Source: Accumulibacter sp964420975
GTDB taxonomy: Bacteria > Pseudomonadota > Gammaproteobacteria > Burkholderiales > Rhodocyclaceae
DNA length: 64,000 nt
Direction of reading: 5' to 3'
NCBI GenBank assembly: GCA_964420975.1
Contig: CAYQVH010000012.1
Span: forward strand, 27,619 to 91,618
Shown: piece by piece, positions 51,031-60,217 of the stretch
Position numbering within the stretch: position 1 is the first letter of the stretch
Layout: the number at the start of each line of letters is the position of its first letter
Position numbers and translations under genes: made by a program
The notes under the pieces: generated by a model
What the model was told of the DNA's origin: nothing
Database searches by the model: none
Seen by the model: the letters and a program-made list of their open reading frames with translations, nothing else

Positions 51031-54000
51031 TTAGTCAGGCAGCGGCGCAAACAAGGCGGCAATGTCCTCGCGTCCGAACTTCGCGTCAACGGCGCGATCC
51101 TCGGAGAGAATCTGCGCTGCCAGTTCGGCCTTGCGCTCCTGCAAAGCGAGAATCTTTTCCTCGATGCTGCCGGCGACGATCAACTTGTAGACGAAGACAG
51201 GCTTCTCCTGGCCAATCCGATGCGCTCGGTCAGTGGCCTGATTCTCGGCAGCCGGGTTCCACCACGGGTCGTAATGAATCACCGTATCGGCAGCGGTCAG
51301 ATTGAGACCGACGCCACCCGTTTTCAGGCTGATCAGGAAGACCGGCACGTCGCCCGCCTGGAAACGGGAAACCTGCTCTTCGCGATCGCGGCTGTCTCCG
51401 GTGAGGATTCCATAGTCGATCGCGGCCGCTTTGAGTTCTTTCTCGATCAAAGCCAACATGCTGGTGAACTGCGAAAAGAGCAGAATACGGCGGCCCTCCT
51501 CGACCTGTTCGGGCAACATGGTCATCAGCAGGTCAAGCTTCGCCCGCTCCTTGACCTTCTGCGCCGAACGCGCCTTGACCAGACGCGGATCACAGCACAC
51601 CTGGCGCAATTTCAAGAGGGCGTCGAGAATCACGATCTGACTGCGGTTGAAGCCTTTGCTCGCAATTTCGTCGCGCACTTTCTGATCCATCGCGACACGG
51701 ACGGTTTCGTACAAGTCACGCTGATCACCGACGAGTTCGACCTTGCGCACGATAATGGTCTTTGGCGGCAGTTCACGCGCCACTTCCTCTTTCTTTCGGC
51801 GCAGCACGAAGGGGCGAACGCGGCGGGCAAGCAGTTCGCGCCGCTGGGTATCGCCCTGCTTCTCGATCGGCGTTCGCCAGTGGCGGCTGAAGCTCTGGTT
51901 GCTGCCAAGAAAACCGGGCAGCAGGAAGTCGAACTGGCTCCAGAGTTCACCAAGGTGGTTCTCGAGGGGCGTTCCCGTGAGGCAGAGCCGATGACGGGTA
52001 TCGATGCGCCGCACGACCTCGGCTCCCTGGCTACGCGCATTCTTCACCGTTTGCGCCTCGTCGAGAATCAGCAAATGATAACTGTGCCGGGTCAGCTCGA
52101 CCGCATCCCGCCACAACAAGGGATAGGTGGTCAGCACGACGTCGTGCTGTCGGATTTCGGCGAAGCGGCGCTTGCGCTCGGGACCATGCAAGGAAAGAAT
52201 GCTGAGGCCGGGAGCAAAACGCGCCGCCTCGTTCTTCCAGTTGAAAATCAGCGACGTCGGCAAGACGACCAGCGCCGGCCGATCCAGACGACCGGCCTCC
52301 TTCTCGAGCAGGAGGTGCGCCAGCGTCTGCGCCGTTTTGCCCAGTCCCATGTCGTCGGCCAGGATGCCGGCGAGGTTCTGTTGACGCAGGAATTGCAGCC
52401 ACGCCAGGCCCTCGCTTTGATAGTGCCGCAATTCGAGACCCAGGCCACGTGGTGGGTCGACCTGACAGATTCCCTGCGCCGCGACGAGCTGCTCGGCGAG
52501 CGCCTGAAAGTCTCGACGACCATGAAAGCGCCAGCGGCTGGTGTCGCTGAACTCGGTCAGGCGAGGCGAATCGTAGCGTGACAGGCGAAGGTTATTGCCG
52601 CCACCGAAGCCGTCAAACAGATCGATCAGGGTTGCCGCGAGTGGCTTCAAGCGTCGCGCCGGCACGCGGATTCGCTGCTGCGCCGGGGTTATCAGCTCGA
52701 CCGCTTCCTCGTCGTCGATCTGCGTCACGAGCGAAGCGTCGAGCCAACGCCCTTCACGCCGAAAGAGCACGGCGAGCAGGGGTGCCAGCGGCATGCGCAC
52801 GCCTTCGACGACAACTCCCATGTCGAGATCAAACCAGCCCTCGTCGACCTCGACGAGATTCGCCTCCCACGCCTCAACCTCGAGCAGGCGATGACGAAAA
52901 TCGTCGGCAAACTCGATCAGCCAACCCTCGGCTCGCAACGCAACGAGTCCGGCCCCCATCAGCGCCGGCCAGCAACCCTCACTCGCCAGACCAAACGCGT
53001 CGTCCGGCGGCTTGCCGAAAGTCTGTAGCACGTAGGCAGGGATTTTTTCCAATCCCACCGCGGTCAAGGCCGCGAGCAAGGCGTCTTCGCGCTCGCGGTC
53101 GCGAACTAGGCGGACCATCTCGCCGCTGCCGAGAACCACGACGCCACGCGCGTCGTCTGGCCGGAGTTCGACTTCACCGTAATGGAAGCTCGCCAAGCCG
53201 ACGTCAAAAGGCCCGCCGCCGTAGCTCGTCGGGTAATCGCGCCACGCCCGACTGCCATGCGTGATCAAGGTTTCCAGGCGCAACACCGGCACCAGATCGC
53301 TCTCCACCCGACGCACCTCGGCACCGGCGGTTTCGGGGTCACGCGGCAACTGCCTCGCCGGTTCGACCAGCGCTTCACCGACCAGCGCGGCCGCCGTTGC
53401 CGACAACGGCGGCAGGGAAAACAATCGCGCCACCACCGCCGGATTGCCAGGCACTTGCAAGGGACCGAGCTGCCGTCGGTCGAGATCCACATACCACGGA
53501 CTGGCGAACGGGATGATCAGCTTCGCTGGCGGCTCAGGCTGCAGCAAAGGCGTACGTCGCCCATCCGCCATCAGTCGCCAGCCGAGCGTTGCCAGCCGCG
53601 GCGCTCCGAGGCAAAGGGGCGAATAGTCGTCCTTGCGACACAGCCGGCCCGTCAGCGCCATGCGTTCGAGGGTCTCAGCGCCGTGTCGCGAGCCGAGGCC
53701 GAATGCGCGCAAGCCGGTGTCCACTGAGCGTTCCGCCCACAGCAAACGGAGAATCGGACGATCGTCGTCGCTGACAAATCGCGGCGGTTTGCTCAGTGTT
53801 CGGTCGAGTGCCCACACCGCCTCAGCGCTTTCCGGATCACGTCCTTTGCCGACACAAATCCCGAAGCCGCGCGCATCGGGGGTCCACTGTAGCAAGTAGA
53901 AGAGCTGCTGCCGTTTACCGCCAGGCTGACGGTCCTTCTTGCTGACGGCCATCGCCACGCGGCGCAACTCCTCTGTCCAGGACAGAACGCTCACGTCGCC

Positions 54001-54066
54001 GCTGTTATCTCCAGGCGGATGGATACCTGGCTCCAACGTCACGTCGTCGCCGACAGCCGCCGACAT
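51031..54066 (-). CDS. SNF2-family DEAD/DEAH-box helicase
   Basis: The 1011-residue protein has a long N-terminal region and then an SNF2 ATPase core: ILADDMGLGKTAQTLAHLL (motif I), LLILDEAQTVKN (motif II), LCLTGTPLENHLGELWSQFDFL (motif III), LLFSQFTSMLALIEKEL and LISLKTGGVGLNLTAADTVI, with DPWWNPAAENQATDRAHRIGQ as motif VI. The bacterial HepA/SNF2_N layout suggests a role in transcription or DNA-protein remodelling. Its frame is intact. It lies downstream of yajQ and is not part of the island. Confidence 0.92.
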   Translation of the reverse strand: MSAAVGDDVTLEPGIHPPGDNSGDVSVLSWTEELRRVAMAVSKKDRQPGGKRQQLFYLLQWTPDARGFGICVGKGRDPESAEAVWALDRTLSKPPRFVSDDDRPILRLLWAERSVDTGLRAFGLGSRHGAETLERMALTGRLCRKDDYSPLCLGAPRLATLGWRLMADGRRTPLLQPEPPAKLIIPFASPWYVDLDRRQLGPLQVPGNPAVVARLFSLPPLSATAAALVGEALVEPARQLPRDPETAGAEVRRVESDLVPVLRLETLITHGSRAWRDYPTSYGGGPFDVGLASFHYGEVELRPDDARGVVVLGSGEMVRLVRDREREDALLAALTAVGLEKIPAYVLQTFGKPPDDAFGLASEGCWPALMGAGLVALRAEGWLIEFADDFRHRLLEVEAWEANLVEVDEGWFDLDMGVVVEGVRMPLAPLLAVLFRREGRWLDASLVTQIDDEEAVELITPAQQRIRVPARRLKPLAATLIDLFDGFGGGNNLRLSRYDSPRLTEFSDTSRWRFHGRRDFQALAEQLVAAQGICQVDPPRGLGLELRHYQSEGLAWLQFLRQQNLAGILADDMGLGKTAQTLAHLLLEKEAGRLDRPALVVLPTSLIFNWKNEAARFAPGLSILSLHGPERKRRFAEIRQHDVVLTTYPLLWRDAVELTRHSYHLLILDEAQTVKNARSQGAEVVRRIDTRHRLCLTGTPLENHLGELWSQFDFLLPGFLGSNQSFSRHWRTPIEKQGDTQRRELLARRVRPFVLRRKKEEVARELPPKTIIVRKVELVGDQRDLYETVRVAMDQKVRDEIASKGFNRSQIVILDALLKLRQVCCDPRLVKARSAQKVKERAKLDLLMTMLPEQVEEGRRILLFSQFTSMLALIEKELKAAAIDYGILTGDSRDREEQVSRFQAGDVPVFLISLKTGGVGLNLTAADTVIHYDPWWNPAAENQATDRAHRIGQEKPVFVYKLIVAGSIEEKILALQERKAELAAQILSEDRAVDAKFGREDIAALFAPLPD

Positions 54067-54268
54067 GGTTTTTCCAGGACGCCGGCCATTGTGCGGCGTT
54101 CGCGGCGTACGCGCGACTCACCAGCCGGCAAACAAACACCGCCCCCCGGTCTCTCCGGTCGCTGCACAGCGCTCTCCAGGTCAATCTCGACTGCGTAACG
54201 TAGCACGGCAAAGCAGATCGCAGCAAGAACGGGCAGCGCCCTCGTCCCAGCCCGTCCTGCCAACCCGA

Positions 54269-54763
54269 TCAGTCACGGAAATTGCCGTACTTGATCGGGT
54301 AGTCCGAAATCTCCTTGGTGATGAATGCGATGCAGGCCTGCAGATCGTCACGCTTGGCACCGCTGACGCGTACCGCATCGCCCTGTATTGAAGCCTGAAC
54401 CTTGAGCCGGGAATCCTTGATCAACTTGACAATTTTCTTCGCCAGTTCGCTCTCGATACCGATCTTGATCTTGAGTTCCTGCTTCACCTTGCTTCCTGCA
54501 ATACGCTGGACGGCTTGGCTGTCAAGACGCTTGCTACTCTCTTTTTCCTTCTTCTCCATCGCCGGCAACAGAAGATCCTTGATCTGGCCAAGCTGAAACT
54601 CCGAGTCGCCATGGATCGTGATCGCTTTGTCCTTTTCGCTCAGCTCGACCTTGGCGCTGGTTCCTTTGAAGTCATAGCGGTTGTCGATCGCCCGCCGCGT
54701 GACATCGACCGCGTTGGCCAGCGCCGCCATATCGGCTTCTGAAGAAAAATCAAACGATGGCAT
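54269..54763 (-). CDS. yajQ: YajQ-family nucleotide-binding protein
   Basis: The 164-residue protein begins MPSFDFSSEADMAALANAVD, with two ferredoxin-like domains and the VTRRAIDNRYDFKGTSAKVEL and VQASIQGDAVRVSGAKRDDLQ segments. Members bind c-di-GMP in Xanthomonas and Pseudomonas, which would fit the GGDEF/EAL and HD-GYP genes in this window. An ATG at 54763 matches the family start; a longer frame does not. Whether this copy binds c-di-GMP is unproven. Confidence 0.92.
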   Translation of the reverse strand: MPSFDFSSEADMAALANAVDVTRRAIDNRYDFKGTSAKVELSEKDKAITIHGDSEFQLGQIKDLLLPAMEKKEKESSKRLDSQAVQRIAGSKVKQELKIKIGIESELAKKIVKLIKDSRLKVQASIQGDAVRVSGAKRDDLQACIAFITKEISDYPIKYGNFRD

Positions 54764-54831
54764 CTGGTCGTCTCCCGTCCGTGCAGTGACCGCCCACGCC
54801 GTGCACCGGCAAGCCGCGGCCCGCGCCCGCT

Positions 54832-55158
54832 CTAGGCAAAGTGGCAAACGTAGTGGTAAGGCTCGTCACAGGCAATCTCGAACGACGAGTTGGCAGCGAT
54901 CGCAAACGTCTCGCCAGCCCCATAGCTACGCCAGACCTCGTCGCCACACAAACGGACACGGCACGAACCGGCGATGCCCTCCATCACCTCGGGCGAAGCG
55001 GTCGAAAAGGTCAACGTCGAAGGCAGGATGACGCCGACGGTTTTCTTCGTCCCATCCGCGAACAGCACGGTGTGACTGACGCACTTGCCGTCGAAATAGA
55101 CGTTGGCGCGCTTGACCACTCCCACTTGAGAAAATTGCGACGTGTTCAGATCTTCCAC
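54832..55158 (-). CDS. ppnP: Pyrimidine/purine nucleoside phosphorylase PpnP
   Basis: PpnP cleaves several nucleosides with phosphate. The 108-residue cupin reads FSQVGVVKRANVYFDGKCVS and FEIACDEPYHYVCHFA at the end, with KKTVGVILPSTLTFSTASPEVMEGIAGSCRV between. No ATG precedes the conserved region; a GTG at 55158 with GGAAA upstream is the best start and overlaps the DUF2788 gene by 13 bp. The identity is good, the exact start less so. Confidence 0.82.
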   Translation of the reverse strand: MEDLNTSQFSQVGVVKRANVYFDGKCVSHTVLFADGTKKTVGVILPSTLTFSTASPEVMEGIAGSCRVRLCGDEVWRSYGAGETFAIAANSSFEIACDEPYHYVCHFA

Positions 55159-55355
55159 AGCTTTTCCAGTATTGACTTTGCGATAAATCCGACCATCCCA
55201 AAAGAGAGGACGAAAAACAGGATGATCGTTCCGGCGCGTCCAGCCTTCGACTTCCAGGCGATTTCGCCGATGATGAAAAGCATGAAGAGCATGAAGGCGC
55301 CGACCCCGAAGGTCATACCAAAATTCGAGATCTGCTCTTCGGTCAGCCCAAACAT
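55146..55355 (-). CDS. DUF2788 small membrane protein
   Basis: This 69-residue protein has two TM helices (FGVGAFMLFMLFIIGEIAW, GTIILFFVLSFGMVGFIA) and begins MFGLTEEQISNFGMTF, the pattern of DUF2788. It sits between argG (18 bp upstream) and ppnP, with which it overlaps. No function is known. Confidence 0.8.
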   Translation of the reverse strand: MFGLTEEQISNFGMTFGVGAFMLFMLFIIGEIAWKSKAGRAGTIILFFVLSFGMVGFIAKSILEKLWKI

Positions 55356-55373
55356 CCACGGCGCCCTGAATCG

Positions 55374-56606
55374 TCAGCGCCCGCGACCCGCCCTCCTCTT
55401 GGCAGCGATACGCATGCGCAAAGCGTTGAGCCGGATGAAGCCGGCGGCATCCTTTTGGTCGTACGCACCGGCATCGTCTTCGAAGGTCGCGATCGTCGAA
55501 TCGAACAGCGAATCCGTCTTCGAATTTCGGCCGACAACCATCGCCCGGCCCTTGTAAAGCTTGACCCTCACCCAGCCGTTGACGGTCTGCTGCGTGTGAT
55601 CGATCAAGGCCTGCAACGCCAAGCGTTCGGGGCTCCACCAGTAGCCATTGTAGATCAGGCTGGCGTAGCGTGGCATCAGGTCGTCCTTCAGGTGCGCGAC
55701 TTCGCGGTCCAGCGTGACGGATTCTATCGCCCGATGCGCCGGCAACAGGATCGTTCCGCCCGGAGTCTCATAGCAACCACGGGATTTCATGCCGACGTAG
55801 CGGTTCTCCACCAGATCGATACGACCAACACCGTGCCGGCCACCCAGCCGGTTCAACTTCGCGAGCAACTCGTGGGCCATCAAGCGCTGGCCGTCGATGG
55901 CGACCAAATCTCCCCGTTCGAACTCGAGTTCGATGTACTCAGGCGCGTCCGGCGCCGCCTCGGGAGCGACGGTCCACCGCCACATCGACTCCTCGGCTTC
56001 GGCGGCCGGGTCCTCCAGGTGACGCCCCTCGTAGCTGATGTGCAGCAGGTTGGCGTCCATCGAATAGGGCGAACCGCCATGTCGATGTTTCATCTCGACG
56101 GGAATGCCGTGTTGCTCGGCGTAAGCAAGCAGCTTCTCGCGAGACAGGAGATCCCATTCGCGCCACGGCGCGATAATGCGGATGTCCGGACGCAAGGCAT
56201 ACGCCCCGAGCTCGAAACGCACTTGATCGTTCCCTTTGCCGGTGGCGCCATGAGCGATGGCGTCAGCACCGGTTTCGTTGGCGATCTCAATCATGCGCTT
56301 GGCGATCAGCGGTCGGGCGATCGAGGTTCCCAGAAGGTACTCACCTTCATACACCGTGTTGGCGCGGAACATGGGGAAAACGAAGTCGCGCACGAACTCT
56401 TCGCGCAAATCGTCGATGTAAATGTTGGCGGCGGCAATACCGAGTTTCAACGCTTTCGGCCGCGCTGCTTCGAGTTCGTCTCCCTGGCCGAGGTCGGCGG
56501 TGAAGGTGACTACCTCACAACCGTAGGTATCCTGCAACCACTTCAGGATGACTGAAGTGTCGAGGCCGCCCGAATAGGCGAGTACGGCCTTCTTGACGTC
56601 GCTCAT
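55374..56606 (-). CDS. argG: Argininosuccinate synthase
   Basis: ArgG joins citrulline and aspartate with ATP. The 410-residue protein starts MSDVKKAVLAYSGGLDTSVI with the PP-loop SGGLDTS, followed by GATGKGNDQVRFE and MKHRHGGSPYSMDANLLHIS. The ATG at 56606 is chosen over a longer frame. It lies 23 bp after argF in the argD-argF-argG operon. Confidence 0.96.
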   Translation of the reverse strand: MSDVKKAVLAYSGGLDTSVILKWLQDTYGCEVVTFTADLGQGDELEAARPKALKLGIAAANIYIDDLREEFVRDFVFPMFRANTVYEGEYLLGTSIARPLIAKRMIEIANETGADAIAHGATGKGNDQVRFELGAYALRPDIRIIAPWREWDLLSREKLLAYAEQHGIPVEMKHRHGGSPYSMDANLLHISYEGRHLEDPAAEAEESMWRWTVAPEAAPDAPEYIELEFERGDLVAIDGQRLMAHELLAKLNRLGGRHGVGRIDLVENRYVGMKSRGCYETPGGTILLPAHRAIESVTLDREVAHLKDDLMPRYASLIYNGYWWSPERLALQALIDHTQQTVNGWVRVKLYKGRAMVVGRNSKTDSLFDSTIATFEDDAGAYDQKDAAGFIRLNALRMRIAAKRRAGRGR

Positions 56607-56629
56607 GGCGTTTCCTTGTCCAATACCGA

Positions 56630-57580
56630 TCAAAAAAGGCTTGTGGCCCGACACTCGGAGCCGTCGACGCGCCCCAGCAAGAGGTACTCGAGCAGCGCCT
56701 TCTGCGTGTGCATTCGGTTCTCTGCCTCATCCCAAACGACACTTTGCGGTCCGTCAATCACCGCCGCGGCCACTTCCTCGCCGCGGTGGACCGGCAGGCA
56801 GTGCATAAAGAGCGCCTGCTCACCGGCCGCCCGCATCATCTCGCCGTCGACCTGCCAGGCGGCAAAGTCGCGTCGGCGCTCCTCGTTCTCCGCCTCAAAG
56901 CCCATCGAGGTCCACACGTCGGTCGTCACCAGATCAGCGCCCCGCACCGCGTCCATCGGGTCGGCGAACGGTTCGAAATGCGCCGTCCCGTGCAGGCCGG
57001 CGCGCGCTGGCTCGACTTCATAACCCGGCGGCGTCGACACGTGAACGCGAAAGTCGAGGACCTCCGCCGCCTGCAGCCAGGTATTGCAGACGTTGTTCGA
57101 GTCGCCGATCCAGGCCACGGTCTTGCCCTGGATCGCTCCACGATGCTCCAGGAAGGTAAAGACGTCGGCCAGGATCTGACAGGGATGATATTCGTTCGTC
57201 AGGCCATTGATCACCGGCACCCTCGAGTGGGCAGCGAAGCGTTCGATGATCGCCTGCTCGAAGGTGCGGATCATGACGACATCGCTCATGCGCGAAATCA
57301 CCTGCGCGGCATCCTCGACCGATTCGCCACGCTGCAACTGTGAATCGCGGCTGTTGAGGTAAATCGCGGATCCGCCAAGCTGCTGCATGCCGGCTTCAAA
57401 CGACAGTCGCGTCCGCGTGCTCGCCTTTTCAAAGATCATGACCAGCGTGCGATCGCAGAGCGGCCAGTACTTGCGATACGCCTTGAACTCGGCCTTGATC
57501 CAGCGTGTACGCGCGAACAAGTGCTCCAGCTCGTCGCGGCTAAAGTCCTTGAACTGAAGAAAATGCTTGCTGCCGTTCAT
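56630..57580 (-). CDS. argF: Ornithine carbamoyltransferase
   Basis: ArgF makes citrulline from ornithine and carbamoyl phosphate. The 316-residue protein has FEKASTRTRLSFEAGMQQLGG (carbamoyl-phosphate loop), MIRTFEQ, HPCQILADVFTFLEHRG and FMHCLPVHRGEEV with the ornithine-binding Cys. The ATG at 57580 overlaps the argD stop by 4 bp (ATGA). A longer frame starting at 58114 is an antisense artefact over argD. Confidence 0.96.
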   Translation of the reverse strand: MNGSKHFLQFKDFSRDELEHLFARTRWIKAEFKAYRKYWPLCDRTLVMIFEKASTRTRLSFEAGMQQLGGSAIYLNSRDSQLQRGESVEDAAQVISRMSDVVMIRTFEQAIIERFAAHSRVPVINGLTNEYHPCQILADVFTFLEHRGAIQGKTVAWIGDSNNVCNTWLQAAEVLDFRVHVSTPPGYEVEPARAGLHGTAHFEPFADPMDAVRGADLVTTDVWTSMGFEAENEERRRDFAAWQVDGEMMRAAGEQALFMHCLPVHRGEEVAAAVIDGPQSVVWDEAENRMHTQKALLEYLLLGRVDGSECRATSLF

Positions 57581-58764
57581 GGCAATGCCTGTCCTGCGAC
57601 CAGAAAATCGCGGATCAACGGCGCCAGCCGCGACACCAGCGTGTCGGCTTCTTCCCGGCTGAAGGTCAATGGTGGCAACAAACGAATAACTCGCTCCGCG
57701 GTCACGTTGATCAGCAAGCCAACCTCCAGCGCGCGTGTCACCAAGTCGCCACAAGGACGATCCAGCTCGATACCGATCATCAGTCCCTGACCGCGAATCG
57801 CCACCACTCCGGGATTGCCGGTCAAGGCGTCTAGCAGGCCGGCGCGGATGACGTCGCCGATTTCCAGCGCATTGGCAAGCAGTCCATCGTGTTCGATGAC
57901 GGCGATCGTCGTCAGCGCCGCCGTCGTCGCCAGCTGATTGCCGCCAAAGGTCGAGCCATGCTTCCCTGGCGAAAAAAGGCGGCTTGCCTTGCCGGCAGCG
58001 AGGCAGGCGCCGATCGGAACACCGCCACCGAGCCCCTTGGCGAGCGTCACAAGGTCCGGAACGATACCGGAATGTTGGAAAGCGAACCACGAGCCCGTGC
58101 GACCGGTACCACACTGGACCTCGTCACAGATCAGCAACCAGTCGCGGTCGTCGCAGAGTGCGCGCAAGCTGCGCTGGAAGCCAAGATCAGCGAGGTTGAC
58201 GCCCCCCTCGCCCTGGATGATCTCCAGCATCACGGCGACAATGTTCTGATGGTTGTCGGCGACCGCCTTGATCGCCTCGAGGTCGTTGTATCGAACCCGG
58301 ACAAAGCCCGAAACCAGGGGTTCAAAACCAGCCTGTGTCTTGCGATTGCCGGTTGCCGAAAGGGTCGCCATGGTTCGTCCGTGAAACGCGTTCTCCATGA
58401 CGACGATGGTCGGATGATGAATGCCGCGTTCGTGACCGTAGTAGCGAGCGAGCTTGATCGCCGCTTCGTTCGCTTCACAGCCCGAATTGCAGAAGAAGAC
58501 CTCGTCCATGCCGGCAAGCGTTGCCAGCCTGTCGGCCAACTGCTCTTGTTGGGGAATCCGGTAAAGATTCGACGAATGCAGAAGGCGCTCCGCCTGTGCG
58601 GCGAGCGCCGTGACGAGCACCGGGTGGTTGTGTCCCAGGGTGTTGACGGCGATTCCCGACAGCGCGTCGAGATAGCACCTGCCATCGGTATCTGTCAGCC
58701 AACTGCCGTCGCCGTGGCTGAATGCGACGGGCAGCCGGGCGTAGGTGTTCATCAGGTGAGACAT
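57577..58764 (-). CDS. argD: Acetylornithine aminotransferase
   Basis: This class III PLP aminotransferase makes N-acetylornithine. The 395-residue protein has GIAVNTLGHNHPVLVTAL, FFCNSGCEANEAAIKLARYYG, ENAFHGRTMATLSATGN, LLICDEVQCGTGRTG with the PLP Asp/Glu, and LVTLAKGLGGGVPIGAC with the Schiff-base Lys. It is the first gene of the argD-argF-argG operon; a hairpin-rich leader precedes it. It may also serve lysine synthesis. Confidence 0.95.
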   Translation of the reverse strand: MSHLMNTYARLPVAFSHGDGSWLTDTDGRCYLDALSGIAVNTLGHNHPVLVTALAAQAERLLHSSNLYRIPQQEQLADRLATLAGMDEVFFCNSGCEANEAAIKLARYYGHERGIHHPTIVVMENAFHGRTMATLSATGNRKTQAGFEPLVSGFVRVRYNDLEAIKAVADNHQNIVAVMLEIIQGEGGVNLADLGFQRSLRALCDDRDWLLICDEVQCGTGRTGSWFAFQHSGIVPDLVTLAKGLGGGVPIGACLAAGKASRLFSPGKHGSTFGGNQLATTAALTTIAVIEHDGLLANALEIGDVIRAGLLDALTGNPGVVAIRGQGLMIGIELDRPCGDLVTRALEVGLLINVTAERVIRLLPPLTFSREEADTLVSRLAPLIRDFLVAGQALP

Positions 58765-58787
58765 CCATCGTCCCTTGCGGAGGCTTT

Positions 58788-58815
58788 GAAAAGGAAACGG
58801 CGGCTTCCGCCGCCG
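58788..58815 (-). terminator. Hairpin plus T-rich tail in the argD leader
   Basis: CGGCGGC (58798-58804) and GCCGCCG (58809-58815) form a 7-bp stem with loop TTCC, and the minus strand continues TTTCCTTTTC. Two more hairpins lie upstream in the leader (58824-58839, 58856-58876). It could terminate transcripts from the DUF4337 gene or act as an attenuator for the arg operon. The 269-bp gap 58765-59033 holds no gene. Confidence 0.5.
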
Positions 58816-59033
58816 AATAACAAGGCCCGCCGCCGGGCCCCTGGTCGCCTGTTCGCTCAGACAACAAGAGTCTGAGCTGTCAAAGACAGAACGATTATTC
58901 TACTGGAAACGCCTCATCAAGTGTACGCAACCCACCGCCGCGGGGAACCGGTACGGACCGCAAGCCGCGAAGAGTCCAGAATCCGTTCGAAGACCCCTAC
59001 GGAGCAGGCTGCGCGACTCAATAAACCCGCCAC

Positions 59034-59639
59034 CTACCCGAGCAGATTGGCGAGAAAGTCGAGATGAAAGGAGGCGCCCACGAAGCCGCTGACTCCGGAG
59101 GCCAACCCGACGCCGGCGAAAATCAGCGCAAACCACACCAGCCAGCCCCGGCGAACCAGCGCTGCGATACCCAGCAAGGCCATCGCGACCGTCAGCCCCG
59201 CCTCGGCAATGTCGAACTGATCGTCGTGGAAATTGAGATCGCGATACTCCTGTTCGAACCCTTCGGCCTGCGCCTTGATCTCTGCCTTCTCGCTCTCGTA
59301 GCGTTCAATCTGCTCGCGATAGTGGGCGATCGTCTGCTCAAGATGGGAGGCCTCGTCGGAGGACAAAGTCGACCGCCGCGCGCGCGCGACCAGCAATTGC
59401 TCGAGGATGCCTTCAGCGAACGCTTGTTTGGTGCTCTTGGCCTGAAAATAGGCCCAAGCGTTGACGCTTCGCGCTTGCGCCTGCGCCATCGCCTGGCCGA
59501 TGTTGCCGCCCTTGATGCTGAACAGCGCCATAACCGTCGCCAACACGGCAACAAGAACGGCGATCACCTGGTTGAGGCGATCAGGCGCCTCCTCCGCCTT
59601 ACTAACCACTTCGTCGATCGCTTCCTTGACATCAGCCAT
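59034..59639 (-). CDS. DUF4337 membrane protein
   Basis: The 201-residue protein has a TM helix (QVIAVLVAVLATVMALFSI), a central coiled coil (LEQTIAHYREQIERYESEKA then EIKAQAEGFEQEY) and two C-terminal TM helices (GLTVAMALLGIAALV, WFALIFAGVGLASGVSGFV). The layout fits DUF4337. Its function is unknown. It is divergent from groES, with 213 bp between the start codons. Confidence 0.78.
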   Translation of the reverse strand: MADVKEAIDEVVSKAEEAPDRLNQVIAVLVAVLATVMALFSIKGGNIGQAMAQAQARSVNAWAYFQAKSTKQAFAEGILEQLLVARARRSTLSSDEASHLEQTIAHYREQIERYESEKAEIKAQAEGFEQEYRDLNFHDDQFDIAEAGLTVAMALLGIAALVRRGWLVWFALIFAGVGLASGVSGFVGASFHLDFLANLLG

Positions 59640-59743
59640 TGTCGAATCCTCCCCTTACAAGGTCACGCCCGATATCGCGACCAAAACCAACCCGCCATCG
59701 GCCGTCGTCCCGACGAACATAGCGACGACCCCCGGCCGCCCTC

Positions 59744-59772
59744 TTGAATTCGGCGATGGCAGTCGCTATTAT
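59744..59772 (+). promoter_or_regulatory. Sigma70 promoter of groESL
   Basis: TTGAAT (59744-59749) and TATTAT (59767-59772) are spaced by 17 bp, the optimal distance. The -10 box abuts the CIRCE operator, so a bound HrcA dimer would block initiation. Confidence 0.8.
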
Positions 59773-59798
59773 TAGCACTCAGTCGTCTTGAGTGCTAA
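59772..59798. promoter_or_regulatory. CIRCE operator (HrcA binding site)
   Basis: TTAGCACTC-N9-GAGTGCTAA matches the CIRCE consensus perfectly. The inverted repeat is longer than CIRCE: 20-bp perfect arms span 59761-59780 and 59790-59809. HrcA repression of groESL is the known role; hrcA itself is outside the window. Confidence 0.97.
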
Positions 59799-59852
59799 TA
59801 ATAGCGACTGCGGATGACGCCTCTTTTGAAATCTAAGCCAAGGAGAACCTGC

Positions 59853-60143
59853 ATGAAAATTCGCCCATTGCATGATCGTGTGATCGTAAAGCGCCTGGAA
59901 GAGGAGCGCAAGACGGCGTCAGGCATCGTCATTCCTGACACCGCGGCGGAAAAACCCGACCAGGGCGAGGTACGCGCTGTTGGCAATGGCAAGATCCTCG
60001 AGGATGGATCGGTTCGCGCGCTGGCCGTGAAAGTCGGCGACCGTGTGTTGTTCGGGAAGTACGCCGGTCAAACCGTCAAGGTTGAAGGCGAGGAACTGCT
60101 CGTCATGCGCGAAGAAGACATCATGGGTGTGATCGAGACCTGA
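59853..60143 (+). CDS. groES: Co-chaperonin GroES
   Basis: GroES (96 residues) caps GroEL. It begins MKIRPLHDRVIVKRLEEERK, has the mobile loop KTASGIVIPDTA and ends VKVEGEELLVMREEDIMGVI. AAGGAGAA precedes the ATG at 59853; an in-frame start at 59814 is upstream of that site. groEL follows 74 bp later. Confidence 0.97.
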   Translation: MKIRPLHDRVIVKRLEEERKTASGIVIPDTAAEKPDQGEVRAVGNGKILEDGSVRALAVKVGDRVLFGKYAGQTVKVEGEELLVMREEDIMGVIET

Positions 60144-60217
60144 ACGGCTCGTCGGACACCCCTGGCATCCTCCCCGTATCTGTTGCAAATCATCAATGAG
60201 AATTAGGAGTTATTTCT

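Noticed and set aside
51010..52581. Long plus-strand frame over the SNF2 helicase
   Set aside because: Complete SNF2 motifs lie on the minus strand; the plus frame is a shadow.
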